Source: M3007 sp035299505
GTDB taxonomy: Bacteria > Bacteroidota > Bacteroidia > Chitinophagales > Saprospiraceae
DNA: 64,000 bases
Assembly: GCA_035299505.1 (NCBI GenBank)
Contig: DATGWL010000028.1
Span: forward strand, 4,101 to 68,100
Reading direction: 5' to 3'
Part shown: piece by piece, positions 45,759 to 54,411 of the stretch
Position numbering within the stretch: the stretch's first letter is position 1
Layout: each line of letters starts with the position of its first letter
Notes under the pieces: model-generated
Databases searched by the model: none
Told to the model about the DNA's origin: nothing
The model's input: the letters and a program-made list of their open reading frames with translations, nothing else
Position numbers and translations under genes: made by a program

Positions 45759-47108
45759 TCACTTCCTTGCCAGCCACTCCCGGAAAACACGTTCCACTTC
45801 TGGTCCGTTCCACTTATTTTCTACATCCGGAATGGCCAGTATTTCTTTGAACAAGGCGTTCTGTGCATCATCTTCCTGCATAGCCACATGGTATGGTGTG
45901 TTGCTGAAGGTAACCATGGAATACACCGGCAGGAAATCCTGAGGAAACTTGGCGTGCAGGTCGGCTGTAATTTTTTTGCGCAGCAGAAACTTTGGATCAG
46001 CTACCAGATCCCGCATTTCAATGAAATTTCTCTGTGCAAGCTCTGCAATGGCATGACCGTCCGGCACCCGGGCTTTGGCAAAGGCCGGGATGGTTTTCGA
46101 CCAATCGCCGCCCATTTCGTCCAGCATAGCGTCCAGAATAGTGCAATCTTCAAAACCGGCATTCATACCCTGACCATAAAAAGGAACAATAGCGTGAGCG
46201 GCATCCCCCAGCAGCAAAATACGCCCCTGCCATTGCCAGGGAGAGCATTGTACAGTTACCAGAGAGGAGGTAGGGTTTGCCCAAAAGTCATGCAACAAGG
46301 TGGGCATCAACGGAATTGCATCCGGGAAATATTTCCCAAAAAAGGCCATCACCTCGGCGTCATTCGTCAGATGTTCAAAGGAAACCGGCCCCTCAAAAGG
46401 CAGAAACATGGTGCAGGTGAAACTGCCATCTGCATTGGGGAGGGCTATCAGCATATGGTTGCCGCGAGGCCAGATATGCAGAGCATCCGGGTCCATGCGG
46501 TGACTGCCGTCTGCATTGGGCGGAATGGTCAGTTCCTTGTAGCCATGATCCAGGTAAAACTGCCGGTAATTGAACCTGTCGGTACGCTGCAAAGCATACC
46601 TCACCGCACTGAACGCGCCATCTGTACCAAAAATAAGCGGTGCATCCAGGGTTTTAACCTCTCCGGTTTTCATATCCTCGAAGGTAATCACCGGATTATT
46701 CAAATCCACTTCAACACAACGGTGTTCAAAGTAAAACTCCACATTGGGAAACGCTCCGGCGATGTGCAACAACTCCAGATTCAATCCACCGCGCGAAACG
46801 GAATAAATGGCTTCACCTTCCTTGCCGTAGGGCTGAAAAACGACCTCCCCACTCAGGTTGTGTATCATACGGCCGGGCATGGGAATGGCTACTTTTTCAA
46901 GTTTTTCCCGAATTCCGGCTTTATCAATGGCTTTCCAGCCCCGTTCGCTCATGGCCAGATTGATACTTTTCCCACCGTAATACCCGGCCTGACGCATATC
47001 GCTCCTGCGTTCAAAAACCTTAACCTGATACCCGCGACGGGCAAGAAATACGGCCCATAGCGAGCCTACAAGGCCTGCGCCTACAATGATGGCAGTTTCG
47101 TTTTTCAT
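45759..47108 (-). CDS. kmo: kynurenine 3-monooxygenase
   Basis: The 449-residue FAD-dependent monooxygenase has the dinucleotide motif IIVGAGLVGS (GxGxxG at 10-15), the kynurenine-type segment GGKSINLAMSERG, and the second FAD motif LLLGDAAHAIVPFYGQGMNA near residues 297-316. It uses NADPH and oxygen to make 3-hydroxykynurenine in tryptophan breakdown (kynurenine pathway). The other kynurenine genes are absent here. Length and motifs fit bacterial KMO well. Confidence 0.92.
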   Translation of the reverse strand: MKNETAIIVGAGLVGSLWAVFLARRGYQVKVFERRSDMRQAGYYGGKSINLAMSERGWKAIDKAGIREKLEKVAIPMPGRMIHNLSGEVVFQPYGKEGEAIYSVSRGGLNLELLHIAGAFPNVEFYFEHRCVEVDLNNPVITFEDMKTGEVKTLDAPLIFGTDGAFSAVRYALQRTDRFNYRQFYLDHGYKELTIPPNADGSHRMDPDALHIWPRGNHMLIALPNADGSFTCTMFLPFEGPVSFEHLTNDAEVMAFFGKYFPDAIPLMPTLLHDFWANPTSSLVTVQCSPWQWQGRILLLGDAAHAIVPFYGQGMNAGFEDCTILDAMLDEMGGDWSKTIPAFAKARVPDGHAIAELAQRNFIEMRDLVADPKFLLRKKITADLHAKFPQDFLPVYSMVTFSNTPYHVAMQEDDAQNALFKEILAIPDVENKWNGPEVERVFREWLARK

Positions 47109-47171
47109 GGTGCGAAGTTATCAGCCTCCCCAGTAAATTCAACCGGATTCCAAGTGGCTGCCGCTAATTGA

Positions 47172-47840
47172 TTATGTGTCTAAAAAAGAGAGGTCCACCC
47201 AATAGCGTTTTGGGTTGTCGGGATCAATCAGTACCCGCACAGTACTGCCCTCAGGAAGGAAATCGAAGGGATCAGTGGAGATTGTATCACTTTCAAATCT
47301 GTACAACTGCTGGGTGTATGGATCCAGCCATTCGCATTTCAAGGTGTAGTAAGACCGGCCTTTATTGGAGCCGCGTTTCACGTCGGTTAATTTAGCCTGA
47401 ATTTCTTTCCCGAATTGTTGTAGCCAGTTGTACAAACGCCGCTTTTTTTCCAGCCAGTAAATTCCGCCAAACCCCACTCCACCATGAGTAAAAAAGAAAA
47501 TGAGGGGGAAAAGGTTGAACCAACCCTCCCCTTCCAGTTCCACATCAGTTGGATCGTCTGGCAGATAATATACTTTAAGCTGATCTCCAATTTCTGGTGG
47601 GCTGCTGCTGTAAGAGCTTGATTCGTACACATGTTCCCGGCCACTTTCATCCAAGAACCTAACCACCGGCGCCACAGAACTTTTGGAATAACTCAAATCT
47701 ACAACCGTACCCATGGTTTCAATACCATTGTGGGTCACTTTCCACCTGCTATATACCAAACCTGCCGAAATTAGTCCGCACAACAGTCCGGCAGCAGCAA
47801 AAATGCCGAAGAAAAAGTACATACAGCCTTTGGATCTCAT
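47172..47840 (-). CDS. DUF3592-like two-pass membrane protein
   Basis: The 222-residue protein has a first transmembrane segment (MYFFFGIFAAAGLLCGLISA, about 7-26) and a second at about residues 110-125 (LFPLIFFFTHGGVGFGG). Between them lies a soluble DUF3592-type beta domain (GTVVDLSYSKSSVAPVVRF, then GDQLKVYYLPDDP). A second similar beta domain follows the second segment (YYTLKCEWLDPY, GSTVRVLIDPDNPKRYWVD). The function is unknown. It is divergent from another membrane protein gene of unknown function. Confidence 0.7.
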   Translation of the reverse strand: MRSKGCMYFFFGIFAAAGLLCGLISAGLVYSRWKVTHNGIETMGTVVDLSYSKSSVAPVVRFLDESGREHVYESSSYSSSPPEIGDQLKVYYLPDDPTDVELEGEGWFNLFPLIFFFTHGGVGFGGIYWLEKKRRLYNWLQQFGKEIQAKLTDVKRGSNKGRSYYTLKCEWLDPYTQQLYRFESDTISTDPFDFLPEGSTVRVLIDPDNPKRYWVDLSFLDT

Positions 47841-47931
47841 ATCGATGATTTTCAGTAAATGTCAGTTTTCGCAGCTAACGTAAACTGTTTTTACCATTTA
47901 AACAGCATCTTTGCCTTACAATCCATTCATC

Positions 47932-48693
47932 ATGGTATTTCTTTTTACTTTATCTTTTTTCGCACCTATTCTGGCTGCCTTATTTGGCATCTCCCTGGCT
48001 GGCACCATGCTCTGGCGCAGAAAGAAAAATGCCGAAATACGCGCCAAATCCATGGAGCAAGTGGCCAATCAACTTGGACTTACCTTTTCTGCTACCGATT
48101 CCTTCGGACTCATACCGCAATTGCAGGGATTCCAACTTTTCGACCGGGAGCGCGGCCGATGGTTCAACCACGGGAAAATCACCAATGTCATGCGTGGCTG
48201 GGTGAACGAAACTCAGGTGTATATTTTTGACTACTCCTATACCATAAGCACTGGGAAAAGCAGAAAAACGGTGACCCAAACAGTGTTTTTTGCCAACGAC
48301 AAAAACTGGTTTCTGCCCAATTTTCACCTCAAGCCTGAAAGATGGTGGCATACACTTCAGAAAAGCCTTGGGCTTGATTCTGACATTAATTTTGAGGAAA
48401 ACCCGGAGTTTTCAGAAAAATTCTGGCTCAAAGGTGATTTTGAAGCACTCATCCGGGAGCAGTTTACCCCCGAACTCCAGGGCTTTCTTACAGAACGGCC
48501 ACCGGCACACCTGGAAGGCACCAATTATTACCTGCTGGGCTATAAGCCCAAAAAGAAAATGGATCCAGACGAAACCATCTGGTTCTACCGTCATTGCCTC
48601 GAAATCGTGGCATTATTGCAACAAAAAAAGGGAGATGCGCTGCTTAAACTGGCAGAATTGGAAAAAGTAAAGGAGATGAAATTACATGATTGA
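47932..48693 (+). CDS. membrane-anchored protein of unknown function
   Basis: The 253-residue protein starts at the ATG at 47932; an in-frame TTG further up is rejected. One N-terminal transmembrane segment (FLFTLSFFAPILAALFGISL) is followed by a large soluble part. The central region (VYIFDYSYTISTGKSRKTV, then TQTVFFA) resembles beta-rich domains found in other uncharacterised bacterial membrane proteins. The C-terminus is helical and Lys/Leu-rich. No catalytic motif was recognised. It is divergent from the DUF3592-like gene, with 91 nt between them. Confidence 0.6.
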   Translation: MVFLFTLSFFAPILAALFGISLAGTMLWRRKKNAEIRAKSMEQVANQLGLTFSATDSFGLIPQLQGFQLFDRERGRWFNHGKITNVMRGWVNETQVYIFDYSYTISTGKSRKTVTQTVFFANDKNWFLPNFHLKPERWWHTLQKSLGLDSDINFEENPEFSEKFWLKGDFEALIREQFTPELQGFLTERPPAHLEGTNYYLLGYKPKKKMDPDETIWFYRHCLEIVALLQQKKGDALLKLAELEKVKEMKLHD

Positions 48694-48838
48694 CGAGTAC
48701 ATGAGTACATGATTGAAGAGGGACGCGTTCGGCTTGGGTTGCCATCAGAGCCGCAGGCCCCAACCAGATATCAAACCCAGCGCCTTCCCTCGTCAATCAT
48801 GTACTCATGTAATCTTCAATCATGTACTCCTCTTCAAT
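48692..48838. repeat. inverted pair of ACATGATTGA-type repeats (family B)
   Basis: Left copies (48682-48720) and right copies (48788-48838) of GTACATGATTGA(A/C)GA elements face each other around about 70 nt that hold a smaller inverted repeat (GGTTG/CAACC). The structure lies between a plus-strand and a minus-strand gene. A further copy lies at 51152-51208. Confidence 0.75.
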
Positions 48839-48840
48839 GG

Positions 48841-49785
48841 TTATTTCACCACCTTTTTAAAATACTCATACGTCAACTTTAGTCCTTCTTCCCGGTTAAA
48901 TTTGGGTTCCCAGCCCAAAATGGTACGAGCCTTGGTGATATCCGGCCTGCGCTGCTTCGGATCATCAACAGGTAGCGGACGATAGTCAATGAAAGCTTTA
49001 GGGTTTTGCACCAGATCCAGGATTTCATGCGCAAATTGCATCACAGTAATCTCGGATGGATTACCCATGTTCATAGGCAGGTGATAGTCGCTTAGCAACA
49101 AGCGGTAGATACCTTCCACCAGATCATCTACATAGCAGAAAGAACGTGTTTGCGAGCCATCGCCAAACACCGTAAGTCCTTCGCCGCGGATAGCCTGGGC
49201 AAAAAATGCCGGTAACACCCGACCGTCATTTACCCGCATTCTTGGGCCATAGGTGTTGAAAATCCGGATAATGCGTGTTTCTACGCCATGGTAATTGTGG
49301 TAAGCCATAGTGATGGCCTCCAGAAAACGTTTGGCTTCATCGTATACGCCACGAGGACCAACCGGATTCACATTACCCCAATACTCCTCTGTTTGCGGGT
49401 GTACCAGCGGGTCGCCATATACTTCTGAAGTAGAAGCCACCAAAATTCTTGCGCCTTTTTCCTTGGCCAATCCCAGCAGGTTGTGCGTACCGTGCGCCCC
49501 TACTTTCAGGGTCTGAATGGGCATTTGCAGGTAATCAATCGGACTGGCCGGAGATGCAAAATGCAGGATGTAGTCCAGTTTTCCCGGCACATGCACGAAT
49601 TTGGTTACATCGTGGTGATAGTACTCAAAATCCTTTTCCGGAAACAAATGCTCAATATTGGCCAGATCGCCGGTGAGCAAATTATCCATGCCGATGACCT
49701 GATAGCCCTCAGCCAAAAAACGATCGCAAAGATGCGATCCGATGAAACCGGCCGCGCCGGCTACTAGAACTCGTTTTTTTGTCAT
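48841..49785 (-). CDS. NAD-dependent UDP-glucuronate decarboxylase-like epimerase
   Basis: The 314-residue extended SDR has GAAGFIGSHL (GxxGxxG at residues 10-16), the UXS-type HFASPASPIDY, the catalytic YxxxK in GVYDEAKR (about 148-152), and RIFNTYGPRM, together with DGSQTRSFCYVDDLVEG. These match UDP-xylose synthase/UDP-glucuronate decarboxylase, which makes UDP-xylose from UDP-glucuronate for surface polysaccharides. A closely related dTDP-sugar dehydratase is less likely. A -7 box lies about 50 nt upstream. No polysaccharide genes adjoin it. Confidence 0.88.
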   Translation of the reverse strand: MTKKRVLVAGAAGFIGSHLCDRFLAEGYQVIGMDNLLTGDLANIEHLFPEKDFEYYHHDVTKFVHVPGKLDYILHFASPASPIDYLQMPIQTLKVGAHGTHNLLGLAKEKGARILVASTSEVYGDPLVHPQTEEYWGNVNPVGPRGVYDEAKRFLEAITMAYHNYHGVETRIIRIFNTYGPRMRVNDGRVLPAFFAQAIRGEGLTVFGDGSQTRSFCYVDDLVEGIYRLLLSDYHLPMNMGNPSEITVMQFAHEILDLVQNPKAFIDYRPLPVDDPKQRRPDITKARTILGWEPKFNREEGLKLTYEYFKKVVK

Positions 49786-49834
49786 GAATGTCTTACCAAT
49801 AACCGACCGGGAACACCCCGGCCCTGGAAAGCCA

Positions 49835-49842
49835 CAAAGGTA
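49835..49842 (-). promoter_or_regulatory. -7 box (TACCTTTG) for the decarboxylase gene
   Basis: TACCTTTG on the minus strand fits TAnnTTTG and lies 50 nt upstream of the start at 49785. No clear -33 box was found at 19 nt. Confidence 0.5.
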
Positions 49843-49917
49843 CTTCCTTCACCCATGCCCTACACCAAGCCTATAAATTAATGTCAAAAATCAGCGTCAA
49901 ACCCGATATTTGTCCCC

Positions 49918-50031
49918 CAACCCAAACCCTTCAAACCCATCAAACCCTTCAAACCCATCAAACCTGTTCCCGGAATATCATTCCGGGATACATCAAACCT
50001 TCAAACATCGGCGGCTAAACCCGCCGGTACC
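49918..50031. repeat. left inverted arm: 9-mers plus two palindromes (family A)
   Basis: Tandem 9-mers (CAAACCCTT and CAAACCCAT) at 49920-49962 are followed by the palindrome CCCGGAATATCATTCCGGG, a short 9-mer remnant and GGCGGCTAAACCCGCCGG. The part from 49963 to 50031 is repeated in opposite orientation at 51034-51129, on the far side of the next gene, whose ATG is 18 nt after this arm. Confidence 0.85.
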
Positions 50032-50048
50032 GCAAACCCATACCCGCC

Positions 50049-51023
50049 ATGCTCGCTGTTCTCTCCATTATCATCGGTATCGTTTTTGTTCTCCTGCTTT
50101 TCAGCATGCTTACTTCCGCTGTGGTAGAAGTATACCACGCTTTTTTCGCTTCCAGAGGCAAACACCTGCGCGAAACCATGGAAATTATGCTGGGCAAAGA
50201 GATTTGTGACAAGTTTTACGCCCACTCCTATTTCCGGCAGCTTTCTTCTGCTACCAAACCCAAATCCAGTAAAAAACTGCCGATTTGGATGGAAAAAGGC
50301 ACTTTCAGCAGCGTATTAGCCGATATCCTAACCCCGCCCAACAGCAACATGAGCATCCCGGAACGCATTGCGCTCATCCAAAATGAAGACCTGCGCAAGG
50401 TGCTGGATTTCCTCTGGCGCCAGTCCAACAACCGGGTGGATGTATTCCAGCAAAAGGTGGAATCCTGGTTCGACGATGTGATGGCGCGCGCCAAAGACTG
50501 GTTCGGAGATGCCACCAAATGGCGCCTGTTTATGATTGGCGTAGTGCTGGCCGGGATCCTGAATGCCGATACCATCCAAATTTATAAAAGCTTGTCTGTC
50601 AATGCTGCACTGCGCGATGAACTGGTGAAAAACGCCGATAACTTCGTTCAAAGCAATCCAACCGTTACCGGTATTGACACCTCTAAAACATTTGAACAAG
50701 CCAAACAGAGTCTCACCATTTCCAAAGATTTGTATGTGCAAACCGTACAATCACCTCTGGGACTTGGCTGGACAGATCAGGGCTCCATTCCAACCAATTG
50801 GTGGGCCTGGCTGATCAAAATTATTGGTTGGGCACTCACCGGCGTGGCCGTTACCCTGGGCGCGCCATTCTGGTACGATATGTTGCGCAAATTGCTCAGT
50901 CTCAAAGGTTCAACAGGCGGAGCTGGAAATACCGGCGCCGGAAATAACAAACCTTCCGACGACACATCAGCCTTTGAGATGAAAGCGGCAAAAACTGATC
51001 CGACCAATCAGGCTGCAGGGTGA
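50049..51023 (+). CDS. multi-pass membrane protein of unknown function bracketed by inverted repeats
   Basis: The 324-residue protein has three likely transmembrane segments: about 2-26 (VLSIIIGIVFVLLLFSMLTS), about 156-174 (LFMIGVVLAGILNAD) and about 252-275 (WWAWLIKIIGWALTGVAV). Between the first two lies a cytoplasmic-looking helical region with FQQKVESWFDDVMARAKDWF. The C-terminus (about 290-324) is rich in Gly, Asn and Ala. Similar proteins of unknown function occur in many bacteria, and no catalytic motif was recognised. The gene is tightly enclosed by inverted copies of repeat family A, 18 nt before the start and 10 nt after the stop. No promoter motif is seen between the left arm and the start. 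Confidence 0.65.
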   Translation: MLAVLSIIIGIVFVLLLFSMLTSAVVEVYHAFFASRGKHLRETMEIMLGKEICDKFYAHSYFRQLSSATKPKSSKKLPIWMEKGTFSSVLADILTPPNSNMSIPERIALIQNEDLRKVLDFLWRQSNNRVDVFQQKVESWFDDVMARAKDWFGDATKWRLFMIGVVLAGILNADTIQIYKSLSVNAALRDELVKNADNFVQSNPTVTGIDTSKTFEQAKQSLTISKDLYVQTVQSPLGLGWTDQGSIPTNWWAWLIKIIGWALTGVAVTLGAPFWYDMLRKLLSLKGSTGGAGNTGAGNNKPSDDTSAFEMKAAKTDPTNQAAG

Positions 51024-51033
51024 TTGGTGTCTA

Positions 51034-51129
51034 GTACCGGTGGGTTTAGCCGCCGATGTTTGAAGGGGTTGATGGGTTTGAAGGGTTTGAAGGGTTTGAT
51101 GTATCCCGGAATGATATTCCGGGAACAGG
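51034..51129. repeat. right inverted arm: 9-mers plus two palindromes (family A)
   Basis: In reverse complement it carries the same modules as 49963-50031: CCGGTGGGTTTAGCCGCC, an array of 9-mers (GAAGGGTTT, GATGGGTTT) and CCCGGAATGATATTCCGGG, then AACAGG. It differs from the left arm mainly in 9-mer number and single bases. Confidence 0.85.
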
Positions 51130-51151
51130 TCTGATAAGCTTGATGATCGAG

Positions 51152-51208
51152 CCTCCATTCATGTATCATGTACTCATGTACTCGTCAATCATGTAATCAT
51201 GTACTCAT
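51152..51208. repeat. ACATGATTGA-type repeat (family B)
   Basis: CATGTACTCATGTACTCGTC-type sequence and its variants run from 51163 to 51208. It is the same element as the inverted pair at 48692-48838. Confidence 0.7.
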
Positions 51209-51283
51209 CTCCTCTTTTTCCACCCAAACCGTGAAAAAACCACCGCCAGGGAACTTACTGGCTGTAGATTTGTTCTGGGGCGG

Positions 51284-51291
51284 TAATTTTG
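51284..51291 (+). promoter_or_regulatory. -7 box (TAATTTTG) for mutS2
   Basis: TAATTTTG fits TAnnTTTG and lies 20 nt before the mutS2 ATG. It sits inside a small inverted repeat (GGGGC/GCCCC, 51277-51295). No -33 box is clear at the usual distance. Confidence 0.45.
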
Positions 51292-51310
51292 CCCCGATAT
51301 TGTAACGCGT

Positions 51311-53695
51311 ATGATTTTTGAGCCGAAAGATGTATTCCGTAAACTGGAATTTGATAAAGTTCTGGATTTGCTGGAAAAAGAAGCCCTGACGCCTATGGCC
51401 GCAGAACAACTGCGTGCCCTGACGCCGTCAACAGACTTCAACTGGATTGACAAAAGCCTGCGGGAAACCCGTGAGTACAAACTGATCCTGGAAAAAAACG
51501 ACCGCTTCCCATTGGAGCGTTTCCCCGATATTCTGCCCGACCTCAAAATGTTGGAGGTAGATGGATTTACCCTGCAGGCCGAAGCATTTCAGGGTATCCT
51601 GCGGGTACTGATCCTCATGCGCGATGTGTTCCGGTTTTTCGCCGGTGGCGCTAAAAAAGAGATCTACCCTAAATTGTATGATGTGATCCGGGAGCTCTCC
51701 AACGACGAACAGCTGATGAAATCCATCACGGCTGTTTTTGACGAAAAAGGAGAAATCCGCCCCGATGCGTCCCCCGATTTGCTGCGCATTAGGAGAGAAA
51801 TGCAGCAAAAAATACGGGAATTGGATGGCCGTTTCCGCCAAATTATCCAGGAATGCCGGTCCAAAGGCTGGCTTTCCGACTCCCCGGAATCCTTCCGAAA
51901 TGGCCGCCGGGTGCTGAGCGTACCTTCAGAACACAAACGCAAAATTCGCGGTATCATACACGACGAATCAGATACCGGCCGGACCGCCTTTATCGAGCCG
52001 GAAGCCGTGATCGAGATCAACAACGACATCTTCGACCTGGAGCACGATGAGCGTCGGGAAATTTTCCGCATTTTGCGCGACCTGAGTACCACTTTCCGCC
52101 CATACAGCAATCTTTTGCGCAGTTATGCCCATGTTTTGGTGCGTTTTGATGAAATACGGGCCAAAGCATCGCTCGCCAATGCATTGCGCGCAGGCATGCC
52201 CATTTTGAAGGAAAAACCTGTTTTTTACATCCGAAAAGGCTACCACCCGCTGCTTTATTTCAAAAACAAACAAACGGGCAAAAAAACCGTCCCATTTGAA
52301 CTCCGGCTGAATTCAGAAAACCACATCCTGATCCTTTCCGGTCCCAATGCCGGGGGTAAATCCGTAGCCATGAAATCGGTGGGGCTGCTGCAGTTGATGG
52401 TGCAAAGCGGCTTGTTAGTTCCGGTGCATGAACTCAGCGAATTTGGTATTTTCAAGCAGGTTTTTGCAGATATTGGCGATCAGCAGAGCCTGGACGACGA
52501 TCTGTCTACTTATTCCTCGCGCCTGCAAAATGCGCGTGTGTTCCTGCAAAAAGCCAATCCGGAAACCCTGGTGCTCATTGACGAGATGGGCAGTGGTACC
52601 GACCCCAAGCCCGGCGGCGCCATTGCAGAAGCCATTTTGCGCCAATTGCACCGCAGAGGCGTGTATGCGGTGATTACCACCCACTATTCCAATTTAAAGG
52701 TGTACGCCTTCCGCAATCCGGGCATTTTGAACGGGAACATGCATTTCGACAAGGATACCCTTTCGCCAACGTATGAGTTGAAAGTGGGGCGGCCGGGCAG
52801 TAGCTATGCCTTTGAAATTGCTGAAAAAAGCGGTCTCCCGCGCGACCTCATCGGGTATGCGCGCAACCGAACGGGGTCGGAAACCGCGGTTGATGATATC
52901 CTCATTGAATTGCAACGGGAGAAACAGGAATTGGAGGAAAAACTCAGCTCTGTGCAGGAGAAAGAACAATCGCTGGAGCGTTTGATCAAAACCTACGATG
53001 CCATGCACCAGGATCTGGATGTGAAGCGCAAGCGCCTCAAATTGGACCAGAAAGAGCATGAGCTGCGTATGAGCGCCAACACGAACAGAGAGGTTGATAA
53101 ACTGATCAAAGAGCTGAAAGGCGAGCGAAACCTGGAAAAAGCCCAGGAAGTAGCAGCCAAACTCCGGATAGACCGGCAGGAAAAAGCCCGGCAGGTAGAT
53201 GAGGTGAACGAAGAGGTGGTGAAACTGGAGCAAAAAACGGCTACCGTTACCCGTCCGCTATCCGTGGGCGATTTCGTGCGCCTGCGCGCCGGTGGTGCTA
53301 CTGGGCAGATAGAAGAAATTAAAGGACAGAAAGCTACCCTGTTAATGGGTGGACTGCGGATCACCGCTTCCCTGCGTGATTTGCTCCCTGCCGCAGAACC
53401 CATTGTACAGCCATCATTCATCAGTTCATCCGATGTACAGCGGGTGGCCGATTTCGATGCCAAGGTTGATATCCGAGGTATGGCCAAGGACGAAGCCCTG
53501 CAGGTGCTGGAGCGATTTGTGGACAATGCTTTGCTTACCAGTGCACACACCATCCAGATTCTCCATGGCAAAGGCACCGGGGTATTGCGCAATGTAGTGA
53601 AGCAGAAACTCCGGGAGTACGGCGGAAATATTGCCCGGTCATATCACCCGGAAGACGGCGGTGGGGATGGTGTAACGGTGGTGGAGCTGGCTTGA
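51311..53695 (+). CDS. mutS2: endonuclease MutS2
   Basis: The 794-residue protein lacks the MutS mismatch-recognition domain and starts with the MutS2 core. The ATPase domain has GPNAGGKS (about 344-351), VLIDEMGSGTDP and THYSNLK. A coiled coil (about 520-640; QREKQELEEKLSSVQEKEQS) leads to a C-terminal Smr nuclease domain (VDIRGMAKDEAL and HGKGTGVLR, about 715-794). MutS2 acts in recombination control and in rescue of collided ribosomes in some bacteria. Length and domain order are normal. A hairpin at 53733 probably ends the transcript. Confidence 0.93.
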   Translation: MIFEPKDVFRKLEFDKVLDLLEKEALTPMAAEQLRALTPSTDFNWIDKSLRETREYKLILEKNDRFPLERFPDILPDLKMLEVDGFTLQAEAFQGILRVLILMRDVFRFFAGGAKKEIYPKLYDVIRELSNDEQLMKSITAVFDEKGEIRPDASPDLLRIRREMQQKIRELDGRFRQIIQECRSKGWLSDSPESFRNGRRVLSVPSEHKRKIRGIIHDESDTGRTAFIEPEAVIEINNDIFDLEHDERREIFRILRDLSTTFRPYSNLLRSYAHVLVRFDEIRAKASLANALRAGMPILKEKPVFYIRKGYHPLLYFKNKQTGKKTVPFELRLNSENHILILSGPNAGGKSVAMKSVGLLQLMVQSGLLVPVHELSEFGIFKQVFADIGDQQSLDDDLSTYSSRLQNARVFLQKANPETLVLIDEMGSGTDPKPGGAIAEAILRQLHRRGVYAVITTHYSNLKVYAFRNPGILNGNMHFDKDTLSPTYELKVGRPGSSYAFEIAEKSGLPRDLIGYARNRTGSETAVDDILIELQREKQELEEKLSSVQEKEQSLERLIKTYDAMHQDLDVKRKRLKLDQKEHELRMSANTNREVDKLIKELKGERNLEKAQEVAAKLRIDRQEKARQVDEVNEEVVKLEQKTATVTRPLSVGDFVRLRAGGATGQIEEIKGQKATLLMGGLRITASLRDLLPAAEPIVQPSFISSSDVQRVADFDAKVDIRGMAKDEALQVLERFVDNALLTSAHTIQILHGKGTGVLRNVVKQKLREYGGNIARSYHPEDGGGDGVTVVELA

Positions 53696-53860
53696 TGTAC
53701 GCCGGAATGGTATTCCGGCCTACTCCAGCAATACCGTCGGAAGGGTTCAAAACCTTTTAGACGGTGGCATCATTTCTTTACAGGAAAGTAGCGGCTGAAC
53801 CCGCTGGTACGAGAATGGCAGCAAGCCGAAATACCATTCCGGCATACAAGAAAAAAACTG
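53696..53860. repeat. diverged family A modules after mutS2
   Basis: The palindrome GCCGGAATGGTATTCCGGC (53701-53719) matches the central palindrome of the family A arms. GCGGCTGAACCCGCTGGTAC (53794-53813) matches the second module, and GAAATACCATTCCGGCATAC (53829-53848) is an inverted partial copy of the first. The rest of the 291-nt gap to the next gene holds a hairpin and no convincing gene. Confidence 0.65.
53733..53765 (+). terminator. hairpin after mutS2
   Basis: Arms ACCGTC/GACGGT plus AAGGGTT/AACCTTT pair imperfectly around a CAA loop. It lies 38 nt after the mutS2 stop. No long T-run follows, so confidence is moderate. Confidence 0.45.
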
Positions 53861-53986
53861 GCACAAGATTTGGATACTATCTTACATCGCCTCGTGCGAT
53901 GCATTTTCATCCATCATCCGCCACTTTTCCCCGACCGGCGGAAGCCCTCTGGCCAGAACTCCGGTCGAATCTTGTATATAATACTC

Positions 53987-54298
53987 ATGACTGCCGCACA
54001 TTTTCAACACCAGCCATTAAACAGCCAAAACGCTGAAGGAAGCGTGGAGCTGTTGCAAAATTCTCCTAATCCATTCATCGAAATGACTAATCTCTGGTTT
54101 CGCCTGCCGGCAGCCGCAGATATTTTCCTCCGCATTTTCGATGCCAAAGGCTGCGAAGTCAGCGCTAAAAAAGGCGCTTTTCAGCCCGGAGAAAACCACA
54201 TGATTCTCCACCGTTCAGATCTTCGTGAGCCAGGTTTTTATACCTGCCGACTCGAAACGCCATTCGGAACGGCTTCCAGAAAGTTAATGATGTACTAA
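53987..54298 (+). CDS. short protein made mainly of a T9SS type A sorting-like domain, no signal peptide
   Basis: The 103-residue protein uses the ATG at 53987; an upstream in-frame start exists at 53870 but adds an unlikely basic stretch. After about 20 residues the sequence follows the type IX secretion C-terminal sorting domain pattern: LLQNSPNPF, LWFRLPAAADIFLRIFD, then AKGCEV, FQPGENHM, LREPGFYTCRLET and a final KLMMY. Normally this domain follows a large cargo and needs an N-terminal Sec signal, which is absent. It may be a remnant of a longer gene, or a cytoplasmic or non-canonical use of the fold. It is followed by a good terminator, so it may be expressed. Confidence 0.55.
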   Translation: MTAAHFQHQPLNSQNAEGSVELLQNSPNPFIEMTNLWFRLPAAADIFLRIFDAKGCEVSAKKGAFQPGENHMILHRSDLREPGFYTCRLETPFGTASRKLMMY

Positions 54299-54325
54299 TC
54301 CGGACTTTTCCCGTTTTACCTATAC

Positions 54326-54363
54326 AAAAAGAGCTACCCTATGCTTGAAGGGTAGCTCTTTTT
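54326..54363. terminator. perfect 15-bp hairpin terminator
   Basis: Arms 54326-54340 (AAAAAGAGCTACCCT) and 54349-54363 pair exactly with an 8-nt loop and end in T-runs. It lies between the sorting-domain gene and the convergent ndk gene and can serve both. Confidence 0.85.
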
Positions 54364-54411
54364 TTGTTTAGCAACCTAGCATAATAGTGCCAACACCATT
54401 ATGCTAAAACA

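Noticed and set aside
45888..47060. Long plus-strand ORF of 390 codons opposite kmo
   Set aside because: Antisense shadow of kmo with no family signature.
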